24,187 nucleotides of DNA from Oscillospiraceae bacterium (GTDB lineage Bacteria; Bacillota; Clostridia; Oscillospirales; Oscillospiraceae). The notes under the pieces were generated by a model. That model was not told where the DNA came from, did no database searches, and worked only from the letters and a program-made list of their open reading frames with translations. A program made the translations under genes and the position numbers. The stretch is from positions 1-24,187 of the forward strand of contig JAQUZL010000013.1 in the NCBI GenBank assembly GCA_028691385.1, in the 5' to 3' direction. Below are positions 15,836 through 23,466 of this stretch, in pieces (position 1 is the stretch's first letter; each line of letters opens with the position of its first letter).

Positions 15836-16474
15836 ATGGATGGTACAATTTTTTCCGCCGCCGAGCAGCGACGCCTCCAGATGGCCGGCGCGCAGCAGCA
15901 CTTCGGAAAAGGCCGCATTTTATATTTACAGGGTCAGCAGCCGCAGGCGCTGTACTATCTCTGTGCGGGCAAAGTCAAAAGCTATATTCTCTCTGATGAC
16001 GGCACGGAGCGCATTCTCGCAATCTACAGCCCCGGCAGCATCTTCGGCGAGGCGGCGTTTTTTGATGGGCTTCCGCGTATGTCGTCGGCTTCCGCGCAGG
16101 CAGACTGCCGCGTGGTGACGCTGGGGCGTGAGCAGGTCGCTGCTTTGTTCCGCGAGGATTCAACACTGGCGCTTCGAATGCTGGAATATGTTTCGCGCAC
16201 CGTGCGCGCCCTGTCCGAGCAGGTGAACCATGTCACCTTTTTTTCTGCCGAGCAGCGAATTGCGCAGCTTTTGGACGCCATGGCCGCAGGCGACGTTGTT
16301 TCCGCTTCCCAAGACGATCTGGCTGGCGCTGCCGGCGTGAGCCGTGTAACTGTCTGCCGCTGCCTTGGTTCGCTCGCCGCACAGGGGCTGATTCAAACCG
16401 GCTATCGCAGCGTGCACATATGCAGCCGCAGCGCGCTGCGGGATTATATTAAGAAGAATATCGCAGCAGAATAA
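15836..16474 (+). CDS. Crp/Fnr-family transcriptional regulator
   Basis: This 212-residue protein has an N-terminal cyclic-nucleotide-binding-like beta-roll (about residues 8-115, with SPGSIFGEAAFFDGLPRMSSA as the phosphate-binding-cassette-like segment), a dimerisation helix (about 120-145) and a C-terminal winged helix (DDLAGAAGVSRVTVCRCLGSLAAQGLI). There is no N-terminal cysteine cluster, so it is not an oxygen-sensing FNR with a [4Fe-4S] centre; its ligand cannot be read from sequence. The start is the ATG at 15836, with GGGTG about 5 bases upstream; a TTG at 15833 is possible. It is divergent from leuC and may regulate across the shared gap. Confidence 0.88.
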   Translation: MDGTIFSAAEQRRLQMAGAQQHFGKGRILYLQGQQPQALYYLCAGKVKSYILSDDGTERILAIYSPGSIFGEAAFFDGLPRMSSASAQADCRVVTLGREQVAALFREDSTLALRMLEYVSRTVRALSEQVNHVTFFSAEQRIAQLLDAMAAGDVVSASQDDLAGAAGVSRVTVCRCLGSLAAQGLIQTGYRSVHICSRSALRDYIKKNIAAE

Positions 16475-16484
16475 GTTTTAACGG

Positions 16485-16640
16485 TTACACTTTCTTTGCA
16501 GGAACCAAGTCGGTTGCATCCACCATAAGATTGAGGCCTTCCCAGATTTGATTGACAACGTATGGGAAATCCTGTAGAATCAATCAAAGAAGCAATAGAC
16601 TCGCGAAGCACTGCAACCCCGGTAAATCTCGCAATTTAGC
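16485..16640 (-). pseudogene. Possible short gene remnant on the minus strand
   Basis: Between the regulator and the SGNH-like gene the minus strand reads LILQDFPYVVNQIWEGLNLM and then VDATDLVPAKKV, ending at a TAA (16487-16485). A neighbouring frame reads VAVLRESIASLIDSTGFPI just upstream, so one frameshift would join them into a protein-like C-terminus. The family was not recognised. There is no start codon or ribosome binding site, and a plus-strand promoter overlaps it. This may be chance or a relic of a gene displaced when the island entered. Confidence 0.25.
16552..16580 (+). promoter_or_regulatory. SigA promoter of the SGNH-like gene
   Basis: TTGACA (16552-16557), a 17-base spacer and TAGAAT (16575-16580). 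The predicted start near 16587 leaves a leader of about 88 bases that can fold (CACTGC at 16609-16614 with GCAGTG at 16639-16644, inner TAAAT/ATTTA). No U-tract follows, so it is not a terminator. Confidence 0.78.
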
Positions 16641-16674
16641 AGTGGAGAATTTTCCAAGAAACAGGTGAACTATA

Positions 16675-18936
16675 GTGAGTAAATCAACACAGCAAGATGC
16701 AAATGTGCTGCTGATCGGCGGCAATCTGATTTGTGGCACTCTGGTAAATCGCAATTTGCTATCCGGCATTCATGTTTCAGCTGCGCTGCTTGGATGCTCG
16801 CCATTCAGTCTAGCCTGCAACCAAAAACGCGTTGTAGCTGGTATACAGGATTCCGCCGTTCGGGTCGATTTGGAAAACGACCTGAACGGCTATTTATGTG
16901 AGCATCCGGCAGATTATCTGGTGGTAGACCTGCACTATGTGTGCCAACCTCTCATCGCTTGCGGCAACGATTATTATACAAAATTTTCAAAGCTGCCCAC
17001 CTCCGCCTACGGCGAGGGCAGTCGGCTCATTCGCTTACTGGAATTGTCTGCGGAGGAAAAGAAAACGCTTGTGGAGGCCTTTGCCGAAACGCTTCTGGCT
17101 CACTTTCCGGCTGATCGAATTGCGCTATTGAATACCCATAAAAGCGAATACTATGTGGTAGGAAATCGAATTCGCGCGCAGGAATCCTCCAAATTGAACC
17201 GGTTTGTGGGCGAATGTGAGGGCTGGTTTCTGGAAAAAATCCATTGCTGTGAAATCGACACGTTGAAATTTTACTTTATGGAAAAGAAGGCGGCAGGCAT
17301 TCAGTATGAGGACGAAGCATTTGTGGATTTAGCGGACAATGTCAAGCGCTTTGTCCGACAGATGCATGTGCGCCGTCGTCCAGTGTTCCGTTTTTCACTG
17401 GCACGCTATTGCCGCTATTACCATAATGTCTATAAAAATGCATTTCGAGCGTTTCTGCGCGTTTCCAATGCAGTTGAAAATCTGGTGTTCAGCAGTGAGC
17501 CCTGGTTCGTAAAAGAGATGGACGCCGCGCTGCAAGCGGCTGAGAAGTTGCTGAAAAACCGTTATGGAGAAGTTGCCGCAGCGATAGATTTAGATGTTCC
17601 CAACGCGCCGCTGCTCCAAAAAATTATGTATGCACTTGATGCGCTAAACAAAGAAGATTTCACGAATCCCGCAATTTCCTACCACGTGCTATTTGAAAAC
17701 CGCATTGCCGTGCGCAGTCTTCTGCAAAAAACACGCACATTTGTACAGGAACAGCTGCATGGCATTTGTCCGGAACAGGTAACCGAAGTCAACTATGGGT
17801 ATTATTTTTCGCTGATGCAGCTGCACCTAACCACCAATCACACGGTTTGCGAAAAAGCAATTCAAACGATAGAACGCATGCAGGCAGACCCAAACGTTGT
17901 CATTGTCCCAACCATGCTGGATCTTTGGGGCAGCTGTGTTTCTCGGCTTAATTTTCAGTATGACAATGTGCGGCATGACTACAAAATCGTCTATCGGAGC
18001 AATTTGTTTCAAGGCCTTCCGATCTTTTTGAACGGGCCTGCCGTAAAATATGACAAAGGGATGTTCAAGCCACCCATTACCTTTGACAACAAGATGGTGC
18101 AGTTGCAGCTGGACAGTGCGCTCTGCAATCTGCTCAACGGCAGCGGTGCGAAGTGGATTGTAATGGACTTTTATACGCTCACTGCGCGCACTATACATGA
18201 TTATCAAGGCAAGCTCTACTGTGACAATCAGGGCACCTTTACCAAACGCCTGCGCGCAGGGAGCGTCACCTTGCACAAGCGCTTTTCCAACAGTGAAATA
18301 CTGCTTGAGCTTGACAAGCTGTCTGACTATCTCCGTGCCCGGTATGGTGATCATGTGATTATAATTAAGCACAAACGCACGGAACACTATATTGATTTTC
18401 AGGATCATATTTTTCCATTTGACGCGGCAGAGCGTGCCGATAATGTGGAGCGAAACCGATTGAACCAGCTCTATACCGACTATTTCGCCAAGAAATCCGG
18501 ATGCTACTATATTGATATTATTGACCAATTTCTTGCCGATGAAATGAATCTGCTCTACTTAAAATCGATGCACTATGAAGACGCGTTCTATGAATCCGTG
18601 CAAAAGCTCATTCGCTATATCACAACCGAAGAACCGGAGCAACGGCATTTTACACGCTATGACTTTCTGACGAGAGTCCACCGGATTGCGCGGCTGAATG
18701 CCGGCAATCCCCACAATCCGATTGTACAGGCTCTGTTTCATGAATATTGGCTAGATGAAGCACTGCTCAAAATGGATCCCAAACTTGTTTTGGACAATGC
18801 ATCCGTCTTTGCAAAGCTCTATGATGAGCCGTTTCAATCTGCTGAGCAGGCCATTGCCGGTTTTCGCTGCCCAGGCTGCAGCGCGGCAATTGTGGCGCTC
18901 TCACAGCAACTCACTCAATCCCCGACTATTGGGTAA
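16675..18936 (+). CDS. Tandem SGNH-like protein with a DUF6270-like C-terminal module
   Basis: This 753-residue soluble-looking protein has no signal peptide. The second module (about residues 412-640) begins LDLWGSCVSR, with G419-S420-C421 in the place of the SGNH nucleophile block, and later has KWIVMDFY, IIIKHKRTEHYID (H566, H571) and a C-terminal YYIDIIDQFLADE; this resembles DUF6270, often linked to surface-glycan loci. The first module (about residues 10-240) repeats the layout: VLLIGGN, DYLVVDLHY, IALLNTHKSEYYV, CCEIDTLKFYF, but reads GGN where the second has GSC. A helical linker joins them. The GTG at 16675 follows CAGGTGA. Base composition looks more AT-rich than neighbours, suggesting transfer. 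The family call is from motif memory, and function is unknown. Confidence 0.72.
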   Translation: MSKSTQQDANVLLIGGNLICGTLVNRNLLSGIHVSAALLGCSPFSLACNQKRVVAGIQDSAVRVDLENDLNGYLCEHPADYLVVDLHYVCQPLIACGNDYYTKFSKLPTSAYGEGSRLIRLLELSAEEKKTLVEAFAETLLAHFPADRIALLNTHKSEYYVVGNRIRAQESSKLNRFVGECEGWFLEKIHCCEIDTLKFYFMEKKAAGIQYEDEAFVDLADNVKRFVRQMHVRRRPVFRFSLARYCRYYHNVYKNAFRAFLRVSNAVENLVFSSEPWFVKEMDAALQAAEKLLKNRYGEVAAAIDLDVPNAPLLQKIMYALDALNKEDFTNPAISYHVLFENRIAVRSLLQKTRTFVQEQLHGICPEQVTEVNYGYYFSLMQLHLTTNHTVCEKAIQTIERMQADPNVVIVPTMLDLWGSCVSRLNFQYDNVRHDYKIVYRSNLFQGLPIFLNGPAVKYDKGMFKPPITFDNKMVQLQLDSALCNLLNGSGAKWIVMDFYTLTARTIHDYQGKLYCDNQGTFTKRLRAGSVTLHKRFSNSEILLELDKLSDYLRARYGDHVIIIKHKRTEHYIDFQDHIFPFDAAERADNVERNRLNQLYTDYFAKKSGCYYIDIIDQFLADEMNLLYLKSMHYEDAFYESVQKLIRYITTEEPEQRHFTRYDFLTRVHRIARLNAGNPHNPIVQALFHEYWLDEALLKMDPKLVLDNASVFAKLYDEPFQSAEQAIAGFRCPGCSAAIVALSQQLTQSPTIG

Positions 18937-18962
18937 TTTTTTCCAGGGAAGCGGCGTTATAT

Positions 18963-20572
18963 TTGAATCAATCCGATGTACGAGTCTTTATTTTTGGCGG
19001 CAACCACGTTTTCCGGCTTGCAAAGCAGCTTGAGGGGAACTGCTGGGCGTTTCCCCACTGAGTGATGCTGCGTATTTTTCACAGCACCCCACTCTCCTCA
19101 CCGCATGGAAAACGCAGCTTGATATGCAACTCGAATCGGCAAATGCGGACTATTTTATTTTTGACCTGCAGAATGCTGCCAGTCCCCTGTTCTTTGAAGC
19201 AGCGCATCTGATTTCCGCGTCCAACGAGGCTGTGCAGCTCCTGCAGCACGATCCCATTGCCGTGGTTGATCCGATGAAGCTGGAGCGGTCTGCGTTGGAT
19301 ACGGCATTGGATGGCCTGCTGGAAACTGTGCGGACGCATTTTTCCCATAGACAGATCATTTTACTTCATACTGTGCTTCCGGAATTTTTTATGACAAAGA
19401 CGCATCCGCGTCTAAACGATAATTTTCCACCGTCCGCGGCAAAGCAGAGCTGGTTTAATCGTTTGGAACAGACGGTAATTCAGCGCACCCATTGTCACTT
19501 CATTGACCTTTCCAAATTCTATTTTGCGCAAAAAGAGGTCGGTCGGCCCCTAACTGACGGGCTGCTGGAGCCATATTACTATTTGGATCTGAAGGAAAAA
19601 ATTGACGAAATTGTTCGCACAGGCACTTTTCACGCCGAACGGCCCAATTTTGCATACAGTTTGGATCGGTATATCGCTGACTAAGGCGCAGCTGGACTGC
19701 AATATTTTCAATGAAATTCAGACCTCCATTGTCCGGGAGAAATACAGGTACAGCGGCTGATTCGGCTGCGAAAGCAGAACAGTCCGGCCGTGCTGGAAGC
19801 AGCACTTCCGCTTGATGAGCTGGATTCCTTGATGATTCGCATGGATGAGCAAATGCTGATTACCTATGCCAAGCAAATGGCGGAAATTTATGACGCCTGT
19901 GCGCACACGCTGCGCGGCGTGCTGCGTCAATATTGCTTTGATTCTTGTCCGGCACTGCTTTCCGCTTTCATGGATGAGAAATTTTGCCTGCCGCGTGAAA
20001 CACCGCCGGAGATTCCCTGTTCCTATCCGGCCTACCCGGATGAAAGTCCGCTGATTGCGCTTTCACACCACCGCTTTCATTCGCCGCTCATACGCCGCGT
20101 TGAAATCCGCGCAATCGCTGCCGAACAGGGCCGCGTTCAGCTGCAGTGCGCGACCGCCTCCAATACGCCGGTGCTGGTATTCCGCAGAACCGCGCATACA
20201 CCTTGGTGTCTGGTAAAAAAAGCGTTTGGCGGCCGAATCTATGATGAGCAGGTCACCCCGCAGACGCAATACCAATATCTCGTTTGCACGGAGACCGAAC
20301 AAAATGGCCGGCACTATATCGGCGCATATGCTGCTGAAAAAAGCGTTGTAACCGCAGTGGCAACGCCCCACATTCAGGCAGTCATTCAGTTTGCTGGCTG
20401 CAACACTGTCATGTGGGATCCGGTTTCCGGTGCAGAGGGCTATTATCTGTATCATAAGCATTCACAGGCGGAAGACTGGAAGCGCTGTGCGGCTGTCGGT
20501 GCAACAGCAACGCAGTGGAGCGAGCCGGAAGATAGCGGATCAGTATACACAATCCGAGCATTTCCACGGTGA
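18963..20572 (+). pseudogene. Decayed paralogue of the SGNH-like gene with fibronectin III-like tail
   Basis: A likely TTG start (18963, after AGGGAAG) opens NQSDVRVFIFGGNHVFRLAK. The frame then breaks near the GGGG at 19034-19037 and resumes as LLGVSPLSDAAYF, ADYFIFDLQ, IILLHTVLPEFF, HFIDLSKFYFAQKE and RPNFAYSLDRY, clearly homologous to the first module of the upstream protein. A TAA at 19682 is bypassed in another frame (TKAQLDCNIFNEIQ), which ends at TGA 19758. The original frame resumes with QRLIRLRKQN and runs to 20572. The tail has two fibronectin III-like repeats, the last with VMWDPVSGAEGYYLYHK. At least three frame changes make it a pseudogene unless the sequence has errors. Confidence 0.72.
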
Positions 20573-20704
20573 ATGGCGCGCAACTAGTGAGTGGTCATGT
20601 CCCCGGCGTGAAGGCTCGATTACTGTAAGGCGTTAAAAGGTCGGACTGATCGTGCGCTCTATTGGCCAAAAGAATATGATCTTATTTTGCTCAACTTTTC
20701 TTTT

Positions 20705-20755
20705 AAAACAGGAAACCAGCGGTCGGATTCATTCCGGCCGCTGGTTTCCTGTTTT
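20705..20755. terminator. Strong bidirectional terminator
   Basis: An 18-bp perfect stem (20705-20722 with 20738-20755) continues through one wobble pair into CGGA/TCCG, with loop TTCAT. T-rich DNA lies beyond on both strands. It sits between the plus-strand pseudogene and the convergent minus-strand metal operon, and probably serves both. Confidence 0.93.
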
Positions 20756-20765
20756 CTTTAATCAA

Positions 20766-20963
20766 TTACTCAATTACTTGATAACCAGCTTGTAGAATTG
20801 CGCCACGTAGCGTCGCAAAGCTCACATCGCCCGTCACCTTTGCGCAGCGCTCGGTCAGGCTCACCGTCACATCCGCAACGCCCGGCAGTGCTCTGAGCGC
20901 CTTTTCCACGCGCATCTGACAGTGCGGACACATCATGCCCTCAATATGAAGAATGGTTTCCAT
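20766..20963 (-). CDS. CopZ-like heavy-metal-associated (HMA) protein
   Basis: This is a 65-residue ferredoxin-like HMA domain protein with the metal-binding motif GMMCPHC (residues 9-15). It resembles copper chaperones of the CopZ type, which carry one metal ion to a P-type ATPase or buffer it in the cytoplasm. The ATG at 20963 follows AGGAGG at 7-base spacing; a longer open frame upstream lies inside cadA and is not used. It is the last gene of the metal operon, 19 bases after the ATPase stop. The MxCxxC form is usual for Cu(I), which sits oddly beside a CadA-type ATPase; the metal is uncertain. Confidence 0.88.
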   Translation of the reverse strand: METILHIEGMMCPHCQMRVEKALRALPGVADVTVSLTERCAKVTGDVSFATLRGAILQAGYQVIE

Positions 20964-20982
20964 TGCTCTACCTCCTGTTTCA

Positions 20983-22821
20983 TTATCTGGCGCGCATGGC
21001 ATTAAGAATTGCCAACACGCACACGCCGACATCGGCAAAGACCGCAAGCCACATGCTTGCAATGCCCGCAGCGCCAAGGACCAGCACAATCGCTTTGATC
21101 GCCAGCGCAAAGGCAATATTTTGCCGCACAACCAGCAGTGTTTTGCGCGCAATTCGCACCGTTTCCGCGATTTTGCGCAAATCATCGTGCATCAGCACCA
21201 CGTCGGCCGCTTCGATGGCGGCGTCCGAGCCCATTGCGCCCATCGCAATGCCAATATCCGCCCGGCCAAGCACCGGCGCATCATTAATGCCGTCGCCCAC
21301 AAAGGCCAGCTTGCCGCTTCCGTGCATCTCGCGCAGAAGCTGTTCCACGCTTTCCACCTTATCGCCCGGCAGCAGCTCTGCGCGCACATCGTCAATGCCC
21401 AACGCCAACGCTGTTTCTGTCGCCGCCGCGCGGCGATCGCCGGTCAGCATCACAATGTTTGCCACGCCGACCCCGCGCAGCGCTGCCAGCGCTTCCGCCG
21501 CGCCCGGTTTGGCCTCATCGGCCAACTGGACACAACCGCAGTATGCGCCGTCCCGCGCCAAAAATACGGCAGTTCCCGGAATATCCGGCACCGCAACGCC
21601 TGCGCCGGTCAGCAGCCTTTTGTTGCCCGCCAGCACCGGATGGCCATCAATGTCTGCGCTGACGCCCGTACCGGATTGCTCGTGATAGTCGGTAACCCGC
21701 GCAAGATCCAAAGCGCCGGCATAGGCTTCGCGAATGGAGCTTGCAATGGGATGATTGGAATAGCCCTCCGCGAGCGCCGCAAGCTCCAGCAGTTCTTGTT
21801 CCGTAAGACCGACCGGCGCACATCCGGTGACTGTGAATTTTCCGGTTGTCAGCGTTCCTGTCTTGTCGCAAACCATGACCTGCATCTGGGCCAGTGCCTC
21901 GAGATAATTGCTGCCCTTGATTAAAACACCCTGCCGGGATGCTGCGCCGATCCCGCTGAAAAAGCCAAGCGGCACGGAAATAACCAACGCGCAGGGGCAG
22001 GAAATGACCAGAAATACGCACGCCTGATGAATCCACTTGCCCCAGTCGCCCGTCACAAGCGACGGAATGACTGCCAGCAGCACCGCGCCCAGCACCACCA
22101 GCGGCGTATAGACCCGAGCAAATCGCGTGATAAAGTTCTCTGTTTTCGCTTTTTTCTCCGTGGCACTCTCCACTAGCTCCAAAATTTTGGACACCGTGGA
22201 ATCTTCAAATTCCTTGGTCGTGCGCACGCGCAGCGTGCCGCTGCCGTTGACGCAGCCGCTGATGACCTCGTCTCCCACCTGCACGCCCTGCGGCATGGCC
22301 TCGCCGGTCAGCGCGGCGGTATCCAGCGCCGACGTGCCATCCACCACGACGCCGTCGAGCGGCACGCGCTCGCCCGGCCGAATCACGATGATTGTGCCAA
22401 TCGCCACCGCATCCGGGTCTGTCTGCACCAGTGCGCCATCCTGCTCCAGGTTGGCATATTCCGGACAAATGTCCATGAGCGCCGTGATGGAGCGGCGCGA
22501 ACGATCCACCGCCACATCCTGAAACAGTTCGCCAACCTGATAAAATACCATGACCGCCACAGCCTCGGCAAATTCGCCGGTTGCAAACGCACCGAAGGTC
22601 GCAATGCTCATGAGAAAGTTTTCGTCCAGCAGCTGGCCGTGGGTTAAATTCCGCACAGCCTTCCAGATGATCTCCCAGCCCACAATGGCATAGGGAATCA
22701 GATAGGCCAGCAGCCGCACCGGCGTGCCGCCCGGCAGGTGGCTTCCGCCAAGGGCCGTTGCAATCAGCAGCGCCAGCGCGCACACAATCCGCACCAGCAG
22801 CCTTTTTTGTTTTGGCGTCAT
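20983..22821 (-). CDS. cadA: Heavy-metal-transporting P1B-type ATPase, CadA/ZntA-like
   Basis: This 612-residue membrane pump exports divalent soft metals (Cd, Zn or Pb in this subfamily) using ATP. It shows the membrane metal-binding motif C275-P276-C277 in SCPCALVISVPLGFFSGIG, the actuator motif LTGEAMP, the phosphorylated aspartate D319 in DKTGTLTTGKF, the nucleotide-domain HP motif SNHPIASSI, and the hinge GDGINDAP (D510). The final membrane pair contains WLAVFADVG, typical of Zn/Cd pumps. About eight membrane segments are expected. Unlike most CadA proteins it lacks an N-terminal HMA domain; a free HMA protein is encoded 9 bases upstream. The ribosome binding site (GAGGTGA) overlaps the upstream stop, implying coupling. 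Confidence 0.93.
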   Translation of the reverse strand: MTPKQKRLLVRIVCALALLIATALGGSHLPGGTPVRLLAYLIPYAIVGWEIIWKAVRNLTHGQLLDENFLMSIATFGAFATGEFAEAVAVMVFYQVGELFQDVAVDRSRRSITALMDICPEYANLEQDGALVQTDPDAVAIGTIIVIRPGERVPLDGVVVDGTSALDTAALTGEAMPQGVQVGDEVISGCVNGSGTLRVRTTKEFEDSTVSKILELVESATEKKAKTENFITRFARVYTPLVVLGAVLLAVIPSLVTGDWGKWIHQACVFLVISCPCALVISVPLGFFSGIGAASRQGVLIKGSNYLEALAQMQVMVCDKTGTLTTGKFTVTGCAPVGLTEQELLELAALAEGYSNHPIASSIREAYAGALDLARVTDYHEQSGTGVSADIDGHPVLAGNKRLLTGAGVAVPDIPGTAVFLARDGAYCGCVQLADEAKPGAAEALAALRGVGVANIVMLTGDRRAAATETALALGIDDVRAELLPGDKVESVEQLLREMHGSGKLAFVGDGINDAPVLGRADIGIAMGAMGSDAAIEAADVVLMHDDLRKIAETVRIARKTLLVVRQNIAFALAIKAIVLVLGAAGIASMWLAVFADVGVCVLAILNAMRAR

Positions 22822-22830
22822 AGGATCACC

Positions 22831-23049
22831 TCAGCGCAGGATCTTGCAGTCCGGCTCTACCCGCTTGCAAGCGTTTTCCACCTGTTCCATGATGGCGTCA
22901 AAGGCTTCGTCGTCTGCGTCGACCGTCAGCTTCTGCATGAGAAAGTTGACGGACGCATCGTTGACGCCGCTGATTTTTTTAATGGCGTCCTCCATCTTGG
23001 CTGCACACGCCGCGCAGTCCAGATCCTGTAGTTTGAATTTCTTTTTCAT
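22831..23049 (-). CDS. Free-standing HMA domain protein, CadA N-terminal type
   Basis: This 72-residue HMA domain protein has the metal motif DLDCAACAAKMEDAI (C12, C15), the form seen at the N-terminus of CadA/ZntA pumps rather than in copper chaperones. It has the expected beta-alpha-beta-beta-alpha-beta length. The ATG at 23049 follows GGAGGA at 7-base spacing, 3 bases after the repressor stop. Its stop codon overlaps the ribosome binding site of cadA. It probably delivers or senses Zn/Cd for the pump, replacing the missing fused domain (inference). Confidence 0.87.
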   Translation of the reverse strand: MKKKFKLQDLDCAACAAKMEDAIKKISGVNDASVNFLMQKLTVDADDEAFDAIMEQVENACKRVEPDCKILR

Positions 23050-23052
23050 CTC

Positions 23053-23388
23053 TTATTCCTCCAAGTGTTCCGCTGCCATGCCGATGATGGTTTTCACATG
23101 ATCGTCCGCCAGCGAATAATAGATTATTTTTCCGTCCCGCCTGTTTTTCACCAGTTTGGACTGCTTGATGATGCGCAATTGATGGGAAATGGCCGACTGG
23201 CTCATGTTCAGCACTGCAGCAATTTCGCACACACACAGCTCCGACTCGAACAGCGCATACAGGATCTTCATTCTTGTGGAATCGCCAAAGATTTTGAACA
23301 GCTCCGCAAGATCAAACAGCTGCTTTTCCGACGGCAGGTCGCACATCACCTGATCAATCCGTGCGGATGGGACATTGGGCGCATTCAT
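23053..23388 (-). CDS. ArsR/SmtB-family metal-sensing repressor, CadC-like
   Basis: This 111-residue winged-helix repressor releases DNA on metal binding. Both classical sites are visible. The alpha-3 site has ELCVCEIA (C52, C54) with C16 in the N-terminal arm, as in CadC. The alpha-5 site has D95-x-H97 and H108-x2-E111, with exactly the SmtB spacing. The recognition helix is SQSAISHQLRIIKQ. The start at 23388 is preferred because the ATG at 23406 lies inside the operator with no ribosome binding site; the site for 23388 (AAGAGATGG) is itself weak. First gene of the metal operon; it should repress its own promoter. Confidence 0.93.
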   Translation of the reverse strand: MNAPNVPSARIDQVMCDLPSEKQLFDLAELFKIFGDSTRMKILYALFESELCVCEIAAVLNMSQSAISHQLRIIKQSKLVKNRRDGKIIYYSLADDHVKTIIGMAAEHLEE

Positions 23389-23403
23389 AATACCATCTCT
23401 TTT

Positions 23404-23425
23404 CATATGATCATTTATTCATATG
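23404..23425. promoter_or_regulatory. Operator of the ArsR/SmtB repressor
   Basis: The inverted repeat CATATGA-N8-TCATATG (23404-23410 and 23419-23425) lies directly downstream of the -10 box and covers the predicted transcription start near 23422. Position, spacing and the ATATGA half-site are typical of ArsR/SmtB operators. Confidence 0.8.
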
Positions 23426-23428
23426 TTT

Positions 23429-23456
23429 ATTATAGCCACTCTGTTCCGTTTGTCAA
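23429..23456 (-). promoter_or_regulatory. Consensus SigA promoter of the metal operon
   Basis: On the minus strand a perfect TTGACA (23456-23451), a 16-base spacer and a perfect TATAAT (23434-23429). The promoter needs no activator, consistent with control by a repressor bound at the adjacent operator. Confidence 0.93.
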
Positions 23457-23466
23457 GGTCTTGTTT

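Noticed and set aside
16609..16644. Leader hairpin CACTGC/GCAGTG before the SGNH-like gene as a riboswitch or attenuator
   Set aside because: No U-tract follows and no known riboswitch core was recognised; the stem is short.
16621..16760. GGTAAATCTCGCAATTTAGC (16621) and GGTAAATCGCAATTTGC (16743) as a repeat element
   Set aside because: Only two imperfect copies, one inside coding sequence; no third copy or mobile-element structure was seen.
19034..19037. Phase-variable G tract controlling the paralogue
   Set aside because: Four G residues is too short for slipped-strand switching, and two further frame breaks make decay a better explanation.
20573..20704. Insertion-sequence remnant after the pseudogene
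   Set aside because: No inverted ends, transposase motif or coding-like frame was found; nothing supportable lies before the terminator.
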